A stretch of DNA of 64,000 bases, taken from Ligaoa zhengdingensis (lineage in GTDB: Bacteria; Bacillota; Clostridia; Oscillospirales; Ruminococcaceae). Location of the stretch: contig NZ_JACRST010000009.1 in assembly GCF_014384885.1 (NCBI RefSeq), positions 36,119 to 100,118 on the forward strand, read 5' to 3'. Shown one piece after another: positions 15,656-25,419 of this stretch. The notes beneath the pieces were generated by a model. That model was not told the DNA's origin. It saw nothing but the letters and a program-made list of their open reading frames with translations, and ran no database searches. How positions within the stretch are numbered: the stretch's first letter is position 1; the number at the start of each line of letters is the position of its first letter. The position numbers and the translations under genes were made by a program.

Positions 15656-16129
15656 ATGAAATTAGAAGGATTTTTGTTGTCGGTGACGGATATGGCCCGT
15701 TCGCGGCAGTTTTATGAGACGGTTCTGGGGCGCAAAGTGATTCAGGATTTCGGCGCCAACCTCACGTTTGAGGGCGGGCCGGTGCTTCAGGCGAGGTTTA
15801 CTCAAATGCTGGGGCTCGACCCGGCCACAGAAGTGAAGCGTTCCCACAATGCGGAGCTTTACTTTGAGGAGGAAAAGATCGACGAATTTGTCAAAAGCCT
15901 GGAGCAGATGGGCGGCATTCAGTATGTGCATCCGTTGCTGGAGCAGCCGTGGGGCCAGCGGGTGGTGCGGTTTTATGACCCGGACGGCCACATCATCGAG
16001 GTGGGGGAGCCGATGGACTGTGTGGTAGGCCGTCTGCTGCGCGAAGGGATGCCCGCCGAACAGGTCGCTGAGCGCACCATGTTCCCGCTTGAGTTTGTCC
16101 GCATGGTGGAAGAGCAAAGTAAACGGTAA
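15656..16129 (+). CDS. VOC-family (glyoxalase/dioxygenase fold) protein
   Basis: The 157-residue protein starts MKLEGFLLSVTDMARSRQFYETVLG and has the second repeat QRVVRFYDPDGHIIEVGEPM, which are the two halves of a vicinal-oxygen-chelate fold. A glutamate in HIIEVGE is a probable metal ligand. The C-terminal 35 residues form an added helix. Family members include glyoxalases and resistance proteins, so the substrate is not predictable. It is probably in one transcript with the upstream AraC gene and the following helix-hairpin-helix gene. Confidence 0.85.
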   Translation: MKLEGFLLSVTDMARSRQFYETVLGRKVIQDFGANLTFEGGPVLQARFTQMLGLDPATEVKRSHNAELYFEEEKIDEFVKSLEQMGGIQYVHPLLEQPWGQRVVRFYDPDGHIIEVGEPMDCVVGRLLREGMPAEQVAERTMFPLEFVRMVEEQSKR

Positions 16130-16147
16130 AGCGAGGTGCAGACAGCT

Positions 16148-16354
16148 GTGAAGACCGATCTCAAGATCATCCCCGGCGTGGGCAAATCGATAGAGCAGGA
16201 CCTGATTGCGATCGGTTATCCATCGGTGGCGTCGCTGCGCGGGGCCGACCCCGAGGATATGTACAATCGGGAGTGCATCCGCAAGGGATGCGCAGTCGAC
16301 CGCTGTGTGCTCTATGTCTTTCGCTGCGCGGTCTATTTCGCTGAGACAGAATAG
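16148..16354 (+). pseudogene. Helix-hairpin-helix 'pathogenicity locus' (Cdd1-like) protein ended by an in-frame amber codon
   Basis: Sixty-eight residues are read from the GTG at 16148 (GAGGTG upstream): MKTDLKIIPGVGKSIEQDLIAIGYPS is a helix-hairpin-helix, and RKGCAVDRCVLYVFRCAVYFAE is typical of the Cdd1-like family. A TAG at 16352 stops it, but the same frame continues PDPEKLRWWYWKNHEYH, which is the expected C-terminus of the family, to a second TAG at 16421. So the gene is probably cut by one nonsense codon 22 codons early. The HHH core remains and the short form could still bind DNA. A sequencing error cannot be excluded. Confidence 0.72.
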
Positions 16355-16436
16355 CCCGATCCGGAAAAGCTCCGCTGGTGGTATTGGAAAAACCACGAGT
16401 ACCACAGCGTTTTTTCAAAATAGTGGCGTAAACTTT

Positions 16437-16472
16437 GAAACGGCAGGACATTTCGCCTGCCGTTTCATTTTT
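16437..16472 (+). terminator. Terminator after the VOC/HHH genes
   Basis: GAAACGGCAGG (16437-16447) pairs with CCTGCCGTTTC (16456-16466) over an 8-base loop, followed by ATTTTT. Confidence 0.88.
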
Positions 16473-16507
16473 GCTATACTTTTACATAGTAAAAATGGCC
16501 ATATGCC

Positions 16508-16621
16508 CTCTCTGACGGCACGGCCGTCAGAGTAAAGTGCGTGGGTTGGGGACGGCTCACATGCACAAAAAACTCCATGCACGCAACTTTTGATAAATTT
16601 CGTGGTGCGCACTGGTGCATG
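16508..16621. repeat. Cluster of inverted and direct repeats upstream of the Gfo/Idh gene
   Basis: This part of the 343-base gap between 16354 and 16698 holds a 10-base-arm hairpin (16510-16519 with 16523-16532, loop ACG, no T-run). It also has CATGCAC at 16560 and 16576, its inverse GTGCATG at 16615, and the palindrome GTGCGCAC at 16605. The positions suit operator sites for the next gene; no regulator is identified. Confidence 0.4.
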
Positions 16622-16669
16622 AAACTTTGTGTTCAAAAGATTCCTATGTTCAACCGCTGCAAAATTCGA

Positions 16670-16675
16670 TATAAT
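16670..16675 (+). promoter_or_regulatory. -10 element for the Gfo/Idh gene
   Basis: A consensus TATAAT lies 23 bases before the start codon. The -35 at 17 bases (TGTTCA) is poor, which fits a promoter needing an activator. Confidence 0.5.
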
Positions 16676-16697
16676 AGAGTCGATGGAGGGATGCAAA

Positions 16698-17795
16698 ATG
16701 GAGAGAATACGGGTCGGCATCATCGGCAACGGATGGCGCACCGGCTTTTATTTGCGGGTGATCGACGCGCTGCCGGATATCTTTGAGCTGACGGGGATGC
16801 TCTTTCGCAACAGCGAAAAGGCTAGCCGCTTCGCGCAGGAGCGGCCTGGCAAGGCTTTCACCGATCTGGACAAGTTTCTGGCGCAAAATCCGGACTATGT
16901 GATCCTGTGCGTGCGCGGCGCGGCGCTCGCCTACAGCGAGCTGCTCTACCCGCGCGGGGTGCCTGTGCTCACCGAGACCCCCGCCGCCAACGGCCTGGAG
17001 GAGCTCACCCGCCTGTGGGAACTAAAGCAGCGGTACGACGCGCGGGTTCAGGTGTTCGAGCACTGCCACCTGTTCCCCTACCAGGCGGCGGTTCGCGAGG
17101 TGGTGCGCAGCGGGCTGCTGGGCGAGGTGCACAGCTTGCGCATCTCCATGCTGCACGATTACCACGCGGTCAGCAACATCCGGCTGTTGCTCGGCGTGCA
17201 GGACGAGCCCTGCGCGGTGGATGCGCGCCTTTACCATTTCCCGGTCACAGCGACCTGCGGCCGCAGCGGCATGGACGCCTCCGGCGCGGTCAACGACAAG
17301 GGCAACCGCAAGGTCGCCACTTTCCGGTTCGAGGGCGGCAAGACCGCGTTTTATGATTTTTGCAACGATCAATACTTCAACTATATCCACACCCGCCACA
17401 TGCAGGTGTGGGGCAGCCGGGGCGAAATCTGCGACAATACCGTAAATTTTTTAAACGAGGAGAATCTTCCCGTCACCCTGTCCCTGCACCGTGTGGATCT
17501 GGGGCGCGACGGTAACCTGGAGGGCTACTGTCACCGGGGTATCCTGCTGGGGGAGCGGTTCGTCTACCAAAACCCCTTTGCGGAAAAGATGGCGCGGCTG
17601 AATGACGACGAGATCGCCACGGCGCAGCGGATGTTGGAGATGGGGCGCTACGTGCGCGGCGGTGCGGAGTGCTACCCGCTGTGCGAGTCGCTTCAGGATG
17701 CCTATCTGGCGCTGCTGATGGATCAGGCGATCGCCACCGGCCGGGAGCAGGCGGCACAGCCGCAGGCGTGGCACAGCGCGCTGCACAAGCGATAA
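16698..17795 (+). CDS. Gfo/Idh/MocA-family oxidoreductase
   Basis: The protein has 365 residues from the ATG at 16698 (GGAGGG upstream). Residues 1-120 are the NAD(P)-binding Rossmann domain (RVGIIGNGWRTGFYLRVID), and the usual EKP lysine motif reads TETPAANG here, so the conserved catalytic lysine is missing. Residues about 125-330 form the alpha/beta substrate domain. Relatives oxidise or reduce sugars and inositols. The altered motif makes redox activity uncertain. No sugar genes adjoin it. Confidence 0.82.
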   Translation: MERIRVGIIGNGWRTGFYLRVIDALPDIFELTGMLFRNSEKASRFAQERPGKAFTDLDKFLAQNPDYVILCVRGAALAYSELLYPRGVPVLTETPAANGLEELTRLWELKQRYDARVQVFEHCHLFPYQAAVREVVRSGLLGEVHSLRISMLHDYHAVSNIRLLLGVQDEPCAVDARLYHFPVTATCGRSGMDASGAVNDKGNRKVATFRFEGGKTAFYDFCNDQYFNYIHTRHMQVWGSRGEICDNTVNFLNEENLPVTLSLHRVDLGRDGNLEGYCHRGILLGERFVYQNPFAEKMARLNDDEIATAQRMLEMGRYVRGGAECYPLCESLQDAYLALLMDQAIATGREQAAQPQAWHSALHKR

Positions 17796-17819
17796 AGCGA
17801 TACTTTGTAACATTAGAAC

Positions 17820-17849
17820 TTGCCGCTGCGACGGCGGCTGTTCTACAAT
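17820..17849 (+). promoter_or_regulatory. Promoter for the cysteine desulfidase gene
   Basis: TTGCCG (17820-17825) and TACAAT (17844-17849), 18-base spacer, 48 bases before the start codon. Confidence 0.55.
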
Positions 17850-17897
17850 GGGAATAACCAGAATTGCAACATTCAATTGGAACGGAGGCGCGGAGCG

Positions 17898-19178
17898 ATG
17901 GCCTTGACCAGAGAAATCTATGAGCGATACGTCAATATTTTGCGGGAGGAATTGATCCCGGCCCTGGGGTGCACCGAACCGATTGCGATCGCCTATGCGG
18001 CGGCAAAAGCGCGCGAGGTGCTCGGCGGCATGCCCGAACGGATCGTGGCCGAATGCAGCGGCAACATCGTCAAAAATGTCAAGGGCGTGGTGGTGCCGAC
18101 CACCAAGGACCTGCGCGGCATCGAGGCGGCCGCGATTATCGGCGTGGTGGGCGGCGACGCGAGCAGGCAGCTGGAGGTGCTCAGCAACGTCACACAGGAG
18201 CACCTCGACCGCGCCAAGGCGATGATCGACGCCGGGGTGTGCGAGGAGAAGCTACTCGAAACCAGGGCCAAGCTGCACATCGTCGTCCGCGTGTACCGGG
18301 GCGGTGACAGCGCGATGGTGGAGATCATCCACACCCACACCGGCATCGTGCACATCGAGAAAAACGGGGAGGTGATCCTCGATATCCCCCATTCTGAGAG
18401 CGAAGAAGAGGAGGCCGCCACCAGCCGCGACTGCCTGAACATCGCGGACATCGTGGAATTCGCCAATACCGTGGACGTGGACGACGTGCGCGACGTATTG
18501 GCCAAGCAGGTGGCGTACAACACAGCCATCTCCGACGAGGGGCTGCACCGCATCTACGGGGCGAACATCGGCATCACCCTGCTGAGCGTGTACGGGGACG
18601 ATGTGAAGACCCGCGCCAAGGCGGCGGCTGCCGCCGGGTCGGATGCGCGCATGAGCGGGTGTGAGATGCCGGTGGTCATCAATTCGGGCAGCGGCAACCA
18701 GGGCATGACCGTATCTCTGCCGGTCATCGAATACGCCAAGGAGCTGTGCGTCACCACCGACCGGCTTTACCGGGCGCTGTGCGTCAGCAACCTGGTGGCG
18801 ATTCATCAGAAGGCCAAAATCGGCCGACTCTCGGCCTACTGCGGCGCGGTGAGCGCGGCGGCGGGCGCGGGCGCGGGCGTCACTTATCTCTACGGCGGCG
18901 GGGTGGAGGAGATCTCCGAGACGATCACCAGCACCCTGGCCAACGTATCGGGCATCGTGTGCGACGGCGCGAAGCCGAGCTGCGCGGCCAAAATCGCCTC
19001 CAGCGTGGACGCGGCGCTGCTCGCCTGCTACATGACCATGCAGAAGCGCCGTTTCCGCCCCGGCGAGGGGATTGTGAAGGCGGGGGTGGAGGACACCATC
19101 GACAGCGTGTCCCGCCTCGCCAAGGACGGGATGCAGGTGACCGACGAGGAAATTCTCAAGATTATGATCGACCGGTGA
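17898..19178 (+). CDS. L-cysteine desulfidase, UPF0597/CyuA-like iron-sulfur enzyme
   Basis: The protein has 426 residues from the ATG at 17898 (GGAGG upstream). It has ALGCTEPIAIAYAAA at residues 22-36, the family signature with Cys25. A second cysteine cluster in GIVCDGAKPSCAAK (Cys355, Cys362), plus cysteines near 284 and 295, fits a [4Fe-4S] site. Members break L-cysteine (or L-serine) to pyruvate, ammonia and sulfide in anaerobes. It is monocistronic, bounded by its own promoter and terminator. Older annotations call it UPF0597 or YhaM. Confidence 0.88.
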   Translation: MALTREIYERYVNILREELIPALGCTEPIAIAYAAAKAREVLGGMPERIVAECSGNIVKNVKGVVVPTTKDLRGIEAAAIIGVVGGDASRQLEVLSNVTQEHLDRAKAMIDAGVCEEKLLETRAKLHIVVRVYRGGDSAMVEIIHTHTGIVHIEKNGEVILDIPHSESEEEEAATSRDCLNIADIVEFANTVDVDDVRDVLAKQVAYNTAISDEGLHRIYGANIGITLLSVYGDDVKTRAKAAAAAGSDARMSGCEMPVVINSGSGNQGMTVSLPVIEYAKELCVTTDRLYRALCVSNLVAIHQKAKIGRLSAYCGAVSAAAGAGAGVTYLYGGGVEEISETITSTLANVSGIVCDGAKPSCAAKIASSVDAALLACYMTMQKRRFRPGEGIVKAGVEDTIDSVSRLAKDGMQVTDEEILKIMIDR

Positions 19179-19194
19179 GCCATCGGAAGAGAGA

Positions 19195-19233
19195 AAAGGG
19201 CGGATTCCCGAAGCAAACGGGGATCCGCCCTTT
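19195..19233. terminator. Bidirectional terminator between desulfidase and glpK
   Basis: A 15-base stem (19195-19209 with 19219-19233) with A and T runs at its ends lies between convergent genes. Confidence 0.88.
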
Positions 19234-19251
19234 GTGCGTCTTAAAATCCGG

Positions 19252-20736
<1,485 letters not shown>

Positions 20737-20817
20737 CGGTTAACGCTCCTCTCTCAAAATGAACGGGTGATTACACGTTTTATTATAGAGCAAAGGCGGG
20801 CGGATTGCAAAGCCCGG

Positions 20818-21150
20818 TCAGCTTTTTTGCGGGCGCTGGGGCGGCTTTTTGCGGGCGGCCATGCCCTCAAACGGCACCCCCATCAGGTCGCAGAGCTTCC
20901 GCGCGGTGGCTTCCCGCCCTGGGACGCAGCGGTTGGGGGCCGCGCCCTCCTCAACCACCGCTTTGGCGTATTGGTCGCAGCCGGGGTAACCGCAGGCCCC
21001 GCAGTTGATTCCCGGCAGAAACGAGCGCGCCTCCTCCACCTTTTTGCCCACAGGAATGGTCAAAAAGCGGCTGGCCAGCGCCAGCAGCAGGCCGGCCGCA
21101 ACGCCGATGGCGGTGAGCAGGGCGACCGGAAACCAGATTTGTTCGAGCAT
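20818..21150 (-). CDS. rnfB: Short RnfB, N-terminal Fe-S domain only
   Basis: The protein has 110 residues: one membrane helix (about 5-28), then the RnfB four-cysteine [4Fe-4S] motif INCGACGYPGC...CVPG (about 48-80), then a lysine-rich end (ARKKPPQRPQKS). Canonical RnfB proteins are over twice as long because they carry a C-terminal ferredoxin domain with further clusters; none is present before or after the stop. It is the last gene of rnfCDGEAB. The complex may take electrons through another ferredoxin protein, or this copy may be reduced. The frame shows no sign of decay. Confidence 0.85.
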   Translation of the reverse strand: MLEQIWFPVALLTAIGVAAGLLLALASRFLTIPVGKKVEEARSFLPGINCGACGYPGCDQYAKAVVEEGAAPNRCVPGREATARKLCDLMGVPFEGMAARKKPPQRPQKS

Positions 21151-21165
21151 AAAAGCGCCTCCTTG

Positions 21166-21765
21166 TTATCGGAAAATGCCGTCCACCACCCCGCCGAAGC
21201 CGAGGAAGGACAGCGCCACGATCGATGCTGAGATCAGCGTGATGGGAAGACCCTGGAAGGCTTCGAGCACCCGGCTGTTCTCCAGGCGGATGCGCACCCC
21301 GGCGAACAGCAGCATCGCCAGCAGGAAACCGAGCCCGGCGCCCAGGGCGTGCGCGAGCGCGGTGAGGTAGCCGTAACCCTCCTGGATATTGAGCAGGGTG
21401 ACGCCCAGCACCGCACAGTTGGTGGTGATGAGCGGCAGGTAGATGCCCAGCGTGCGGTGCAGCGAGGGCAAAAAGCGGCCCAATACCAGCTCAACCAACT
21501 GCACGAAAGCGGCGATCACCAGGATGAAGGTGAGGGTGTCGAGGTACGCGAGCCCGTTTGGTTCTAGCAGATAGGTGTAGATGGGATAGGTCACGGCAGT
21601 GGCTGCGACCATCACGAAGATAACCGCGCAGCTCATGCCGAAGGCGGGTCCCACCTTTTTGGAGACGCCCAGGAACGGGCAGATGCCCATAAAACGGGTC
21701 AACACAAAGTTGTCCACCAAAATCGCGCTGAACAGCACGATGCTAAGTTCTCGCGCCAGCTCCAT
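21166..21765 (-). CDS. rnfA: Rnf electron transport complex subunit A
   Basis: The 199-residue membrane protein has six predicted helices. LVDNFVLTRFMGICPFLGVSKK is the conserved N-terminal region whose cysteine, with TTNCAVLGV in the second half, helps hold an intramembrane Fe-S cluster between RnfA and RnfE. It starts immediately after rnfE with no gap. RnfA is part of the ferredoxin:NAD+ oxidoreductase that pumps Na+ or H+. Confidence 0.96.
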   Translation of the reverse strand: MELARELSIVLFSAILVDNFVLTRFMGICPFLGVSKKVGPAFGMSCAVIFVMVAATAVTYPIYTYLLEPNGLAYLDTLTFILVIAAFVQLVELVLGRFLPSLHRTLGIYLPLITTNCAVLGVTLLNIQEGYGYLTALAHALGAGLGFLLAMLLFAGVRIRLENSRVLEAFQGLPITLISASIVALSFLGFGGVVDGIFR

Positions 21766-22449
21766 TTATGCGCCCTCCTTTCCCTTGCAGTCTTTGGCGG
21801 AGGGGCAGTCGCCGCAACCGAACGATTTGCGCGGCTTACGGCCGTCTCGGCGCAGCAGAATGCCCACCAGTGCAATCAAAATACCGTAGACGAAGAACCC
21901 GCCGGCGGGCGCGGCGAAGATGCCCATCGGCTCGATCACGCCCGCGGTGAGCTCCACCCCGAACCAGGAGCCGTTGCCCAATAACTCGCGGATGCTGCCG
22001 ATGGCAAAGAGCGAGAGGGTGAAGCCCAGCCCCATGCCGAGCCCGTCTAGGAAGGAGAGCCCCACGGTGTTGCGGCTAGCGAACGCCTCCGCGCGCCCCA
22101 GCAGGATGCAGTTGACCACGATCAGGTCGAGATAGACCCCCAACGCGAGGTAGAGCGGCTGGAGGTAGGCCATCATCAGTTGTTTGATGATGGTGACAAA
22201 GCCCGCGATCACAACGATGTAGCAGGGGATGCGCACCGAGGAGGGGATCAGCTTTTTGATGAGCGAAATCACCACGTTGGAACCCAGCAGAACAAAGGTG
22301 GTGGCAAGCCCCATGCCGATGGCATTGGTCACGGAGGTGGTGACCGCCAGGGAGGGGCAGGTGCCCAGCAGCAGCACCATCACAGGATTTTCGCGGAGGA
22401 TGCCGTTTAATAAAACGGAAAGGCGTTTATCGCCGGCCGTTTGCTCCAT
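21766..22449 (-). CDS. rnfE: Rnf electron transport complex subunit E
   Basis: The 227-residue protein has six predicted membrane helices homologous to RnfA, with the conserved LLGTCPSLAVTTS and VVNCILLGRAEAFAS. Its cysteines pair with those of RnfA at the membrane cluster. The C-terminus adds a soluble cysteine-containing tail (CGDCPSAKDC), a possible extra metal site. The reading frame is directly adjacent to rnfA and 1 base from rnfG. Confidence 0.96.
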   Translation of the reverse strand: MEQTAGDKRLSVLLNGILRENPVMVLLLGTCPSLAVTTSVTNAIGMGLATTFVLLGSNVVISLIKKLIPSSVRIPCYIVVIAGFVTIIKQLMMAYLQPLYLALGVYLDLIVVNCILLGRAEAFASRNTVGLSFLDGLGMGLGFTLSLFAIGSIRELLGNGSWFGVELTAGVIEPMGIFAAPAGGFFVYGILIALVGILLRRDGRKPRKSFGCGDCPSAKDCKGKEGA

Positions 22450-22450
22450 A

Positions 22451-23023
22451 TCACGATACCTCCTTGCTCTGTTCGTAGGCCGCCAGTGCGGCGTTTGCAG
22501 CGTTGGTCATTGCGGTGGACGAGACGGTCGCGCCCGCGAGCGCCTCGATATCCTGTTCGGTGTTGGCGCCGCCCTTGACCAGGTTGAGCACCCCGCTCTT
22601 GCCGGTGAACTGCTGCCGGAATTCCGGCGTGACGATGCGCTCGCCCAGACCCTGCGTCTCGGTGTGCTCCAGCACCTCCACACCGCTGATTTTTCCGTCC
22701 GGGCCGATGCCGAACATCGCGGTGATATCGCCGTGGTAACCGGGGGTCACCACCGTGACGGTGTACCCCGCGCCGTTGCCCGCCCGGGCTATCTCGGTGA
22801 CGCCGCTTTCCGCCGCGCCCTCCGGCAGGTCGATCAACGAGAAGTCGTCCCCTTCGGGTAGTACCAGCAGGCGTGCGGCGTTGGCTTTATTTCCGCTCTG
22901 TTCCGCGATGACTGGGGCGGTGAAAAAGTTGGTGACCGCCAGCAGCGCGGTGACGATCAGGCAGGTGAGCCCAAGCGCCGCGATCGGCGCAAAAATAGAG
23001 GACTGTTTGTTTGTTTCATTCAT
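22451..23023 (-). CDS. rnfG: Rnf electron transport complex subunit G (flavoprotein)
   Basis: The 190-residue protein starts MNETNKQSS at 23023, overlapping the rnfD stop by 4 bases (ATGA) with GGAGGTG upstream. One membrane helix (about 13-37) is followed by an extracytoplasmic FMN_bind domain. The motif LAGATVSST near residues 162-170 is where ApbE attaches FMN covalently; the first position is Ala rather than Ser/Thr. The apbE gene is in the same cluster, which fits. Confidence 0.94.
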   Translation of the reverse strand: MNETNKQSSIFAPIAALGLTCLIVTALLAVTNFFTAPVIAEQSGNKANAARLLVLPEGDDFSLIDLPEGAAESGVTEIARAGNGAGYTVTVVTPGYHGDITAMFGIGPDGKISGVEVLEHTETQGLGERIVTPEFRQQFTGKSGVLNLVKGGANTEQDIEALAGATVSSTAMTNAANAALAAYEQSKEVS

Positions 23024-23955
23024 TCGGTGGCACCTCCGATCACGCGGGGCAGGGTCGCCTTTTCCAGATAAGGGGTCAACAGGTTCATAAACAGGATGGC
23101 GAACGAGACGCCCTCGGCGTAGGAACCGAACAGTCGGATGAGAATGGTGATTGCGCCGCAGCCGAATGCGAACAGCACCCGTCCCCAGGTGGTGGTCGGG
23201 GAGGTGGTGTAGTCGGTCGCCATAAAAATCGCGCCCAGCATGAGGCCGCCGCTCAGCAGGTGAAACAGCACGTCCTGCCCGCCGAGAAACGCGCCCAGCG
23301 CTACCGTACCCAGGTAGACCAGCGGCACCAACGGACTGATAACGCGGCGGATCACGAGGTAAACGCCGCCCAACAGCAGCGCTGCGGCGCAGGTCTCGCC
23401 CAGGCAGCCGCCGGTTGTCCCCCAGAACAGGTCGGCGTACTCGGTCCAACGCCCGTTGCGCATCAGAGCCAGCGGAGTCGCAGTGGTAATCACGTCGGCG
23501 GTGGGGTATTGGTAGGAGAACGGCTTTACCCAAGTGGTCATCGCCGATGAGAAGGAGACGAACAGCACAATGCGAGCCACGATGGCCGGGTTGGCAAAGT
23601 TCTGCCCGATGCCGCCGAACAGCCCCTTCACCACCACAATGGCGGTGAACGAGCCGATCACCGCCATCCACAGGGGCAGGGCGGCGGGCAGGTTGAAGGC
23701 GAGCAGCAGGCCGGTCACCACGGCGGAGAGATCGCCGATGGCGCTGTCCATTTTGAGCAGGCGGCAGAGCGTCCACTCAAAGAACACGCAGGAGAAGACG
23801 CACACCGCCGAGAGCAGCAGCGCCCGCGCGCCAAAGAGGTAGCAGGCAGCAGCCAGCGCGGGCAGCAGTGCGATCACCACGTCGCCCATCAGGTTTTGGG
23901 TGGTGCGCCGCCCGCGGATATGCGGCGACGGGGAGGTTATGAGTTTTTTAGACAT
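23020..23955 (-). CDS. rnfD: Rnf electron transport complex subunit D
   Basis: The 311-residue membrane protein of the NqrB/RnfD family starts SKKLITSPSPHIRGRRTTQNLMGDVVIAL, with about nine helices. FANPAIVARIVLF and the flavinylation site in TTATPLALM are the expected motifs. It carries one covalent FMN and is probably in the ion path. The order rnfC-D-G-E-A-B matches clostridial operons, with a 13-base gap after rnfC. Confidence 0.96.
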   Translation of the reverse strand: MSKKLITSPSPHIRGRRTTQNLMGDVVIALLPALAAACYLFGARALLLSAVCVFSCVFFEWTLCRLLKMDSAIGDLSAVVTGLLLAFNLPAALPLWMAVIGSFTAIVVVKGLFGGIGQNFANPAIVARIVLFVSFSSAMTTWVKPFSYQYPTADVITTATPLALMRNGRWTEYADLFWGTTGGCLGETCAAALLLGGVYLVIRRVISPLVPLVYLGTVALGAFLGGQDVLFHLLSGGLMLGAIFMATDYTTSPTTTWGRVLFAFGCGAITILIRLFGSYAEGVSFAILFMNLLTPYLEKATLPRVIGGATE

Positions 23956-23968
23956 TCGGCAAAACCCT

Positions 23969-25282
23969 CTATCGTTTGTTTTTAATCAGCGCCTTGGAGG
24001 CGCGGTTGGCCTGCACCAGGGGCCGGCGGGCGGGGCAGACGTAGGCGCAGCACCCGCATTCGATGCACAGGTTGACCTTGAGCCGCCGCAACCGGTCGGG
24101 GTCCTGCGCCTCATAAGCGCGTTCGAGCGCGGCGGGGGCGAGGCGCACGGGGCAGACCGCAAGGCACTTGCCACAGCGGATGCAGAGGGTGGTCTCGGGC
24201 AGACGCGCCTGCTTCTCGTCGAAAAATAACACGGCGTTGTTGTTCTTAAGCACCGGCTGATCGAGACTTTCCACCGCGACGCCCATCATCGGGCCGCCCA
24301 TTATCGCCATCCGTGCCGCTTTGCTGTCCACCTGGCAGAAATCGGCGAGCGCGCTGAGCGGGGTCCCGATCGGAACCAGCAGGTTCTGCGGTTTGCACAC
24401 CGCGCCGCCGTCCACCGTCACCCGGCGGGACACCAACGGCATCCCGGTGCGCAGGTAGCGCCCCAAAAAGCCCACTGTGGCCACGTTCATCACCAGCGCG
24501 CCCACATCGATGGGCAGCTTGCCCTCGGGGATGACGAGTCCCGCCGCGTCGTGCAGGACGACCTTCTCCGCGCCGCGCGGGTAGCGCGATTTCAGGGAAA
24601 ACACCTCGAAGGCGTTGGTCCCGGTTGCGCGCTGTCTCATCCGCTCGATCGCCTCTGGTTTGTTGTCCTCGATCGCCACGATCACGCGCGGGATGCCCAG
24701 CCAGGTCTTGACCGCTTGGATGCCGGCCTCGATGTCATCGGTGTTTTCAAGCATCTCGCGGTAATCCGAGGTGATGTACGGCTCGCACTCCGCCGCGTTG
24801 ACCAACAAAAGCTCGGCGCGCTGGCCGTTTTTCAGGTTGAGCTTGACCCAGGTGGGGAAGCCCGCGCCGCCCAGCCCCACAGCGCCCGAGTTTTTTACCG
24901 CCGTGATGAACTCCTCGCGTGAGGCGACCGACGGTTTTGCGAGGCCGTCCCACGGGGTCTGCTTGCCGTCGCTGTCGATCACCACCGCTTCGCATTGTCC
25001 GCCCCATGGGTCGTCGATCGTCTCGATTGATTTGACAGTCCCCGACACGCTGGCGTGGACGGGGGAACAAAAGCTCGCCTCGTTGGGGCACTGACCGACC
25101 GGCTGGCCGCGGCCAACCGCTTCCCCTGGAGAAACGGTGCACTGGCAGGGGACACCCAGGTGCTGGCGCATCGGCAGGGTCACCCGCTTGGGTGTGGGAA
25201 GAATCACGGTGGATGACTGCGCGGTGTTTTTCTGGTGCGCCAGCCGCACGCCGTGCAGCAATCTCGTTTTGGAAAGACTCAC
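23969..25282 (-). CDS. rnfC: Rnf electron transport complex subunit C (NADH-binding)
   Basis: The protein has 437 residues from the GTG at 25282, which has GGAGG 7 bases upstream; longer in-frame readings run into a terminator-like hairpin. GLGGAGFPTWVKL is the glycine-rich NADH/FMN site, and two [4Fe-4S] motifs, CIRCGKCLAVCP and CIECGCCAYVCP, lie in the last 75 residues. RnfC is the cytoplasmic subunit that reduces NAD+. It leads the operon. Confidence 0.96.
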   Translation of the reverse strand: MSLSKTRLLHGVRLAHQKNTAQSSTVILPTPKRVTLPMRQHLGVPCQCTVSPGEAVGRGQPVGQCPNEASFCSPVHASVSGTVKSIETIDDPWGGQCEAVVIDSDGKQTPWDGLAKPSVASREEFITAVKNSGAVGLGGAGFPTWVKLNLKNGQRAELLLVNAAECEPYITSDYREMLENTDDIEAGIQAVKTWLGIPRVIVAIEDNKPEAIERMRQRATGTNAFEVFSLKSRYPRGAEKVVLHDAAGLVIPEGKLPIDVGALVMNVATVGFLGRYLRTGMPLVSRRVTVDGGAVCKPQNLLVPIGTPLSALADFCQVDSKAARMAIMGGPMMGVAVESLDQPVLKNNNAVLFFDEKQARLPETTLCIRCGKCLAVCPVRLAPAALERAYEAQDPDRLRRLKVNLCIECGCCAYVCPARRPLVQANRASKALIKNKR

Positions 25283-25297
25283 GGGAAAACCTCCAAA

Positions 25298-25344
25298 CAA
25301 AAAAGTAAGGCCCGGACCGACCCATAGAAGTGTCAGTCCGAGCC
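25298..25344 (-). terminator. Terminator or attenuator between apbE and rnfC
   Basis: On the minus strand a 13-base stem (25332-25344 with 25309-25321, two G-U pairs) is followed by TTACTTTTTTG and then the rnfC ribosome site. It ends apbE transcripts or gates readthrough into rnfC. Confidence 0.75.
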
Positions 25345-25419
25345 CTGTGCGCTCAGAAAACAACGGATGTCAGAATTCGGTTTCATCCCATAGGATATCC
25401 AACCATCCGCCGTTTTCAT

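Noticed and set aside
16352..16354. TAG recoded as pyrrolysine
   Set aside because: The second stop of the same frame is also TAG, and other genes in the window end normally in TAG, so genome-wide recoding is unlikely.
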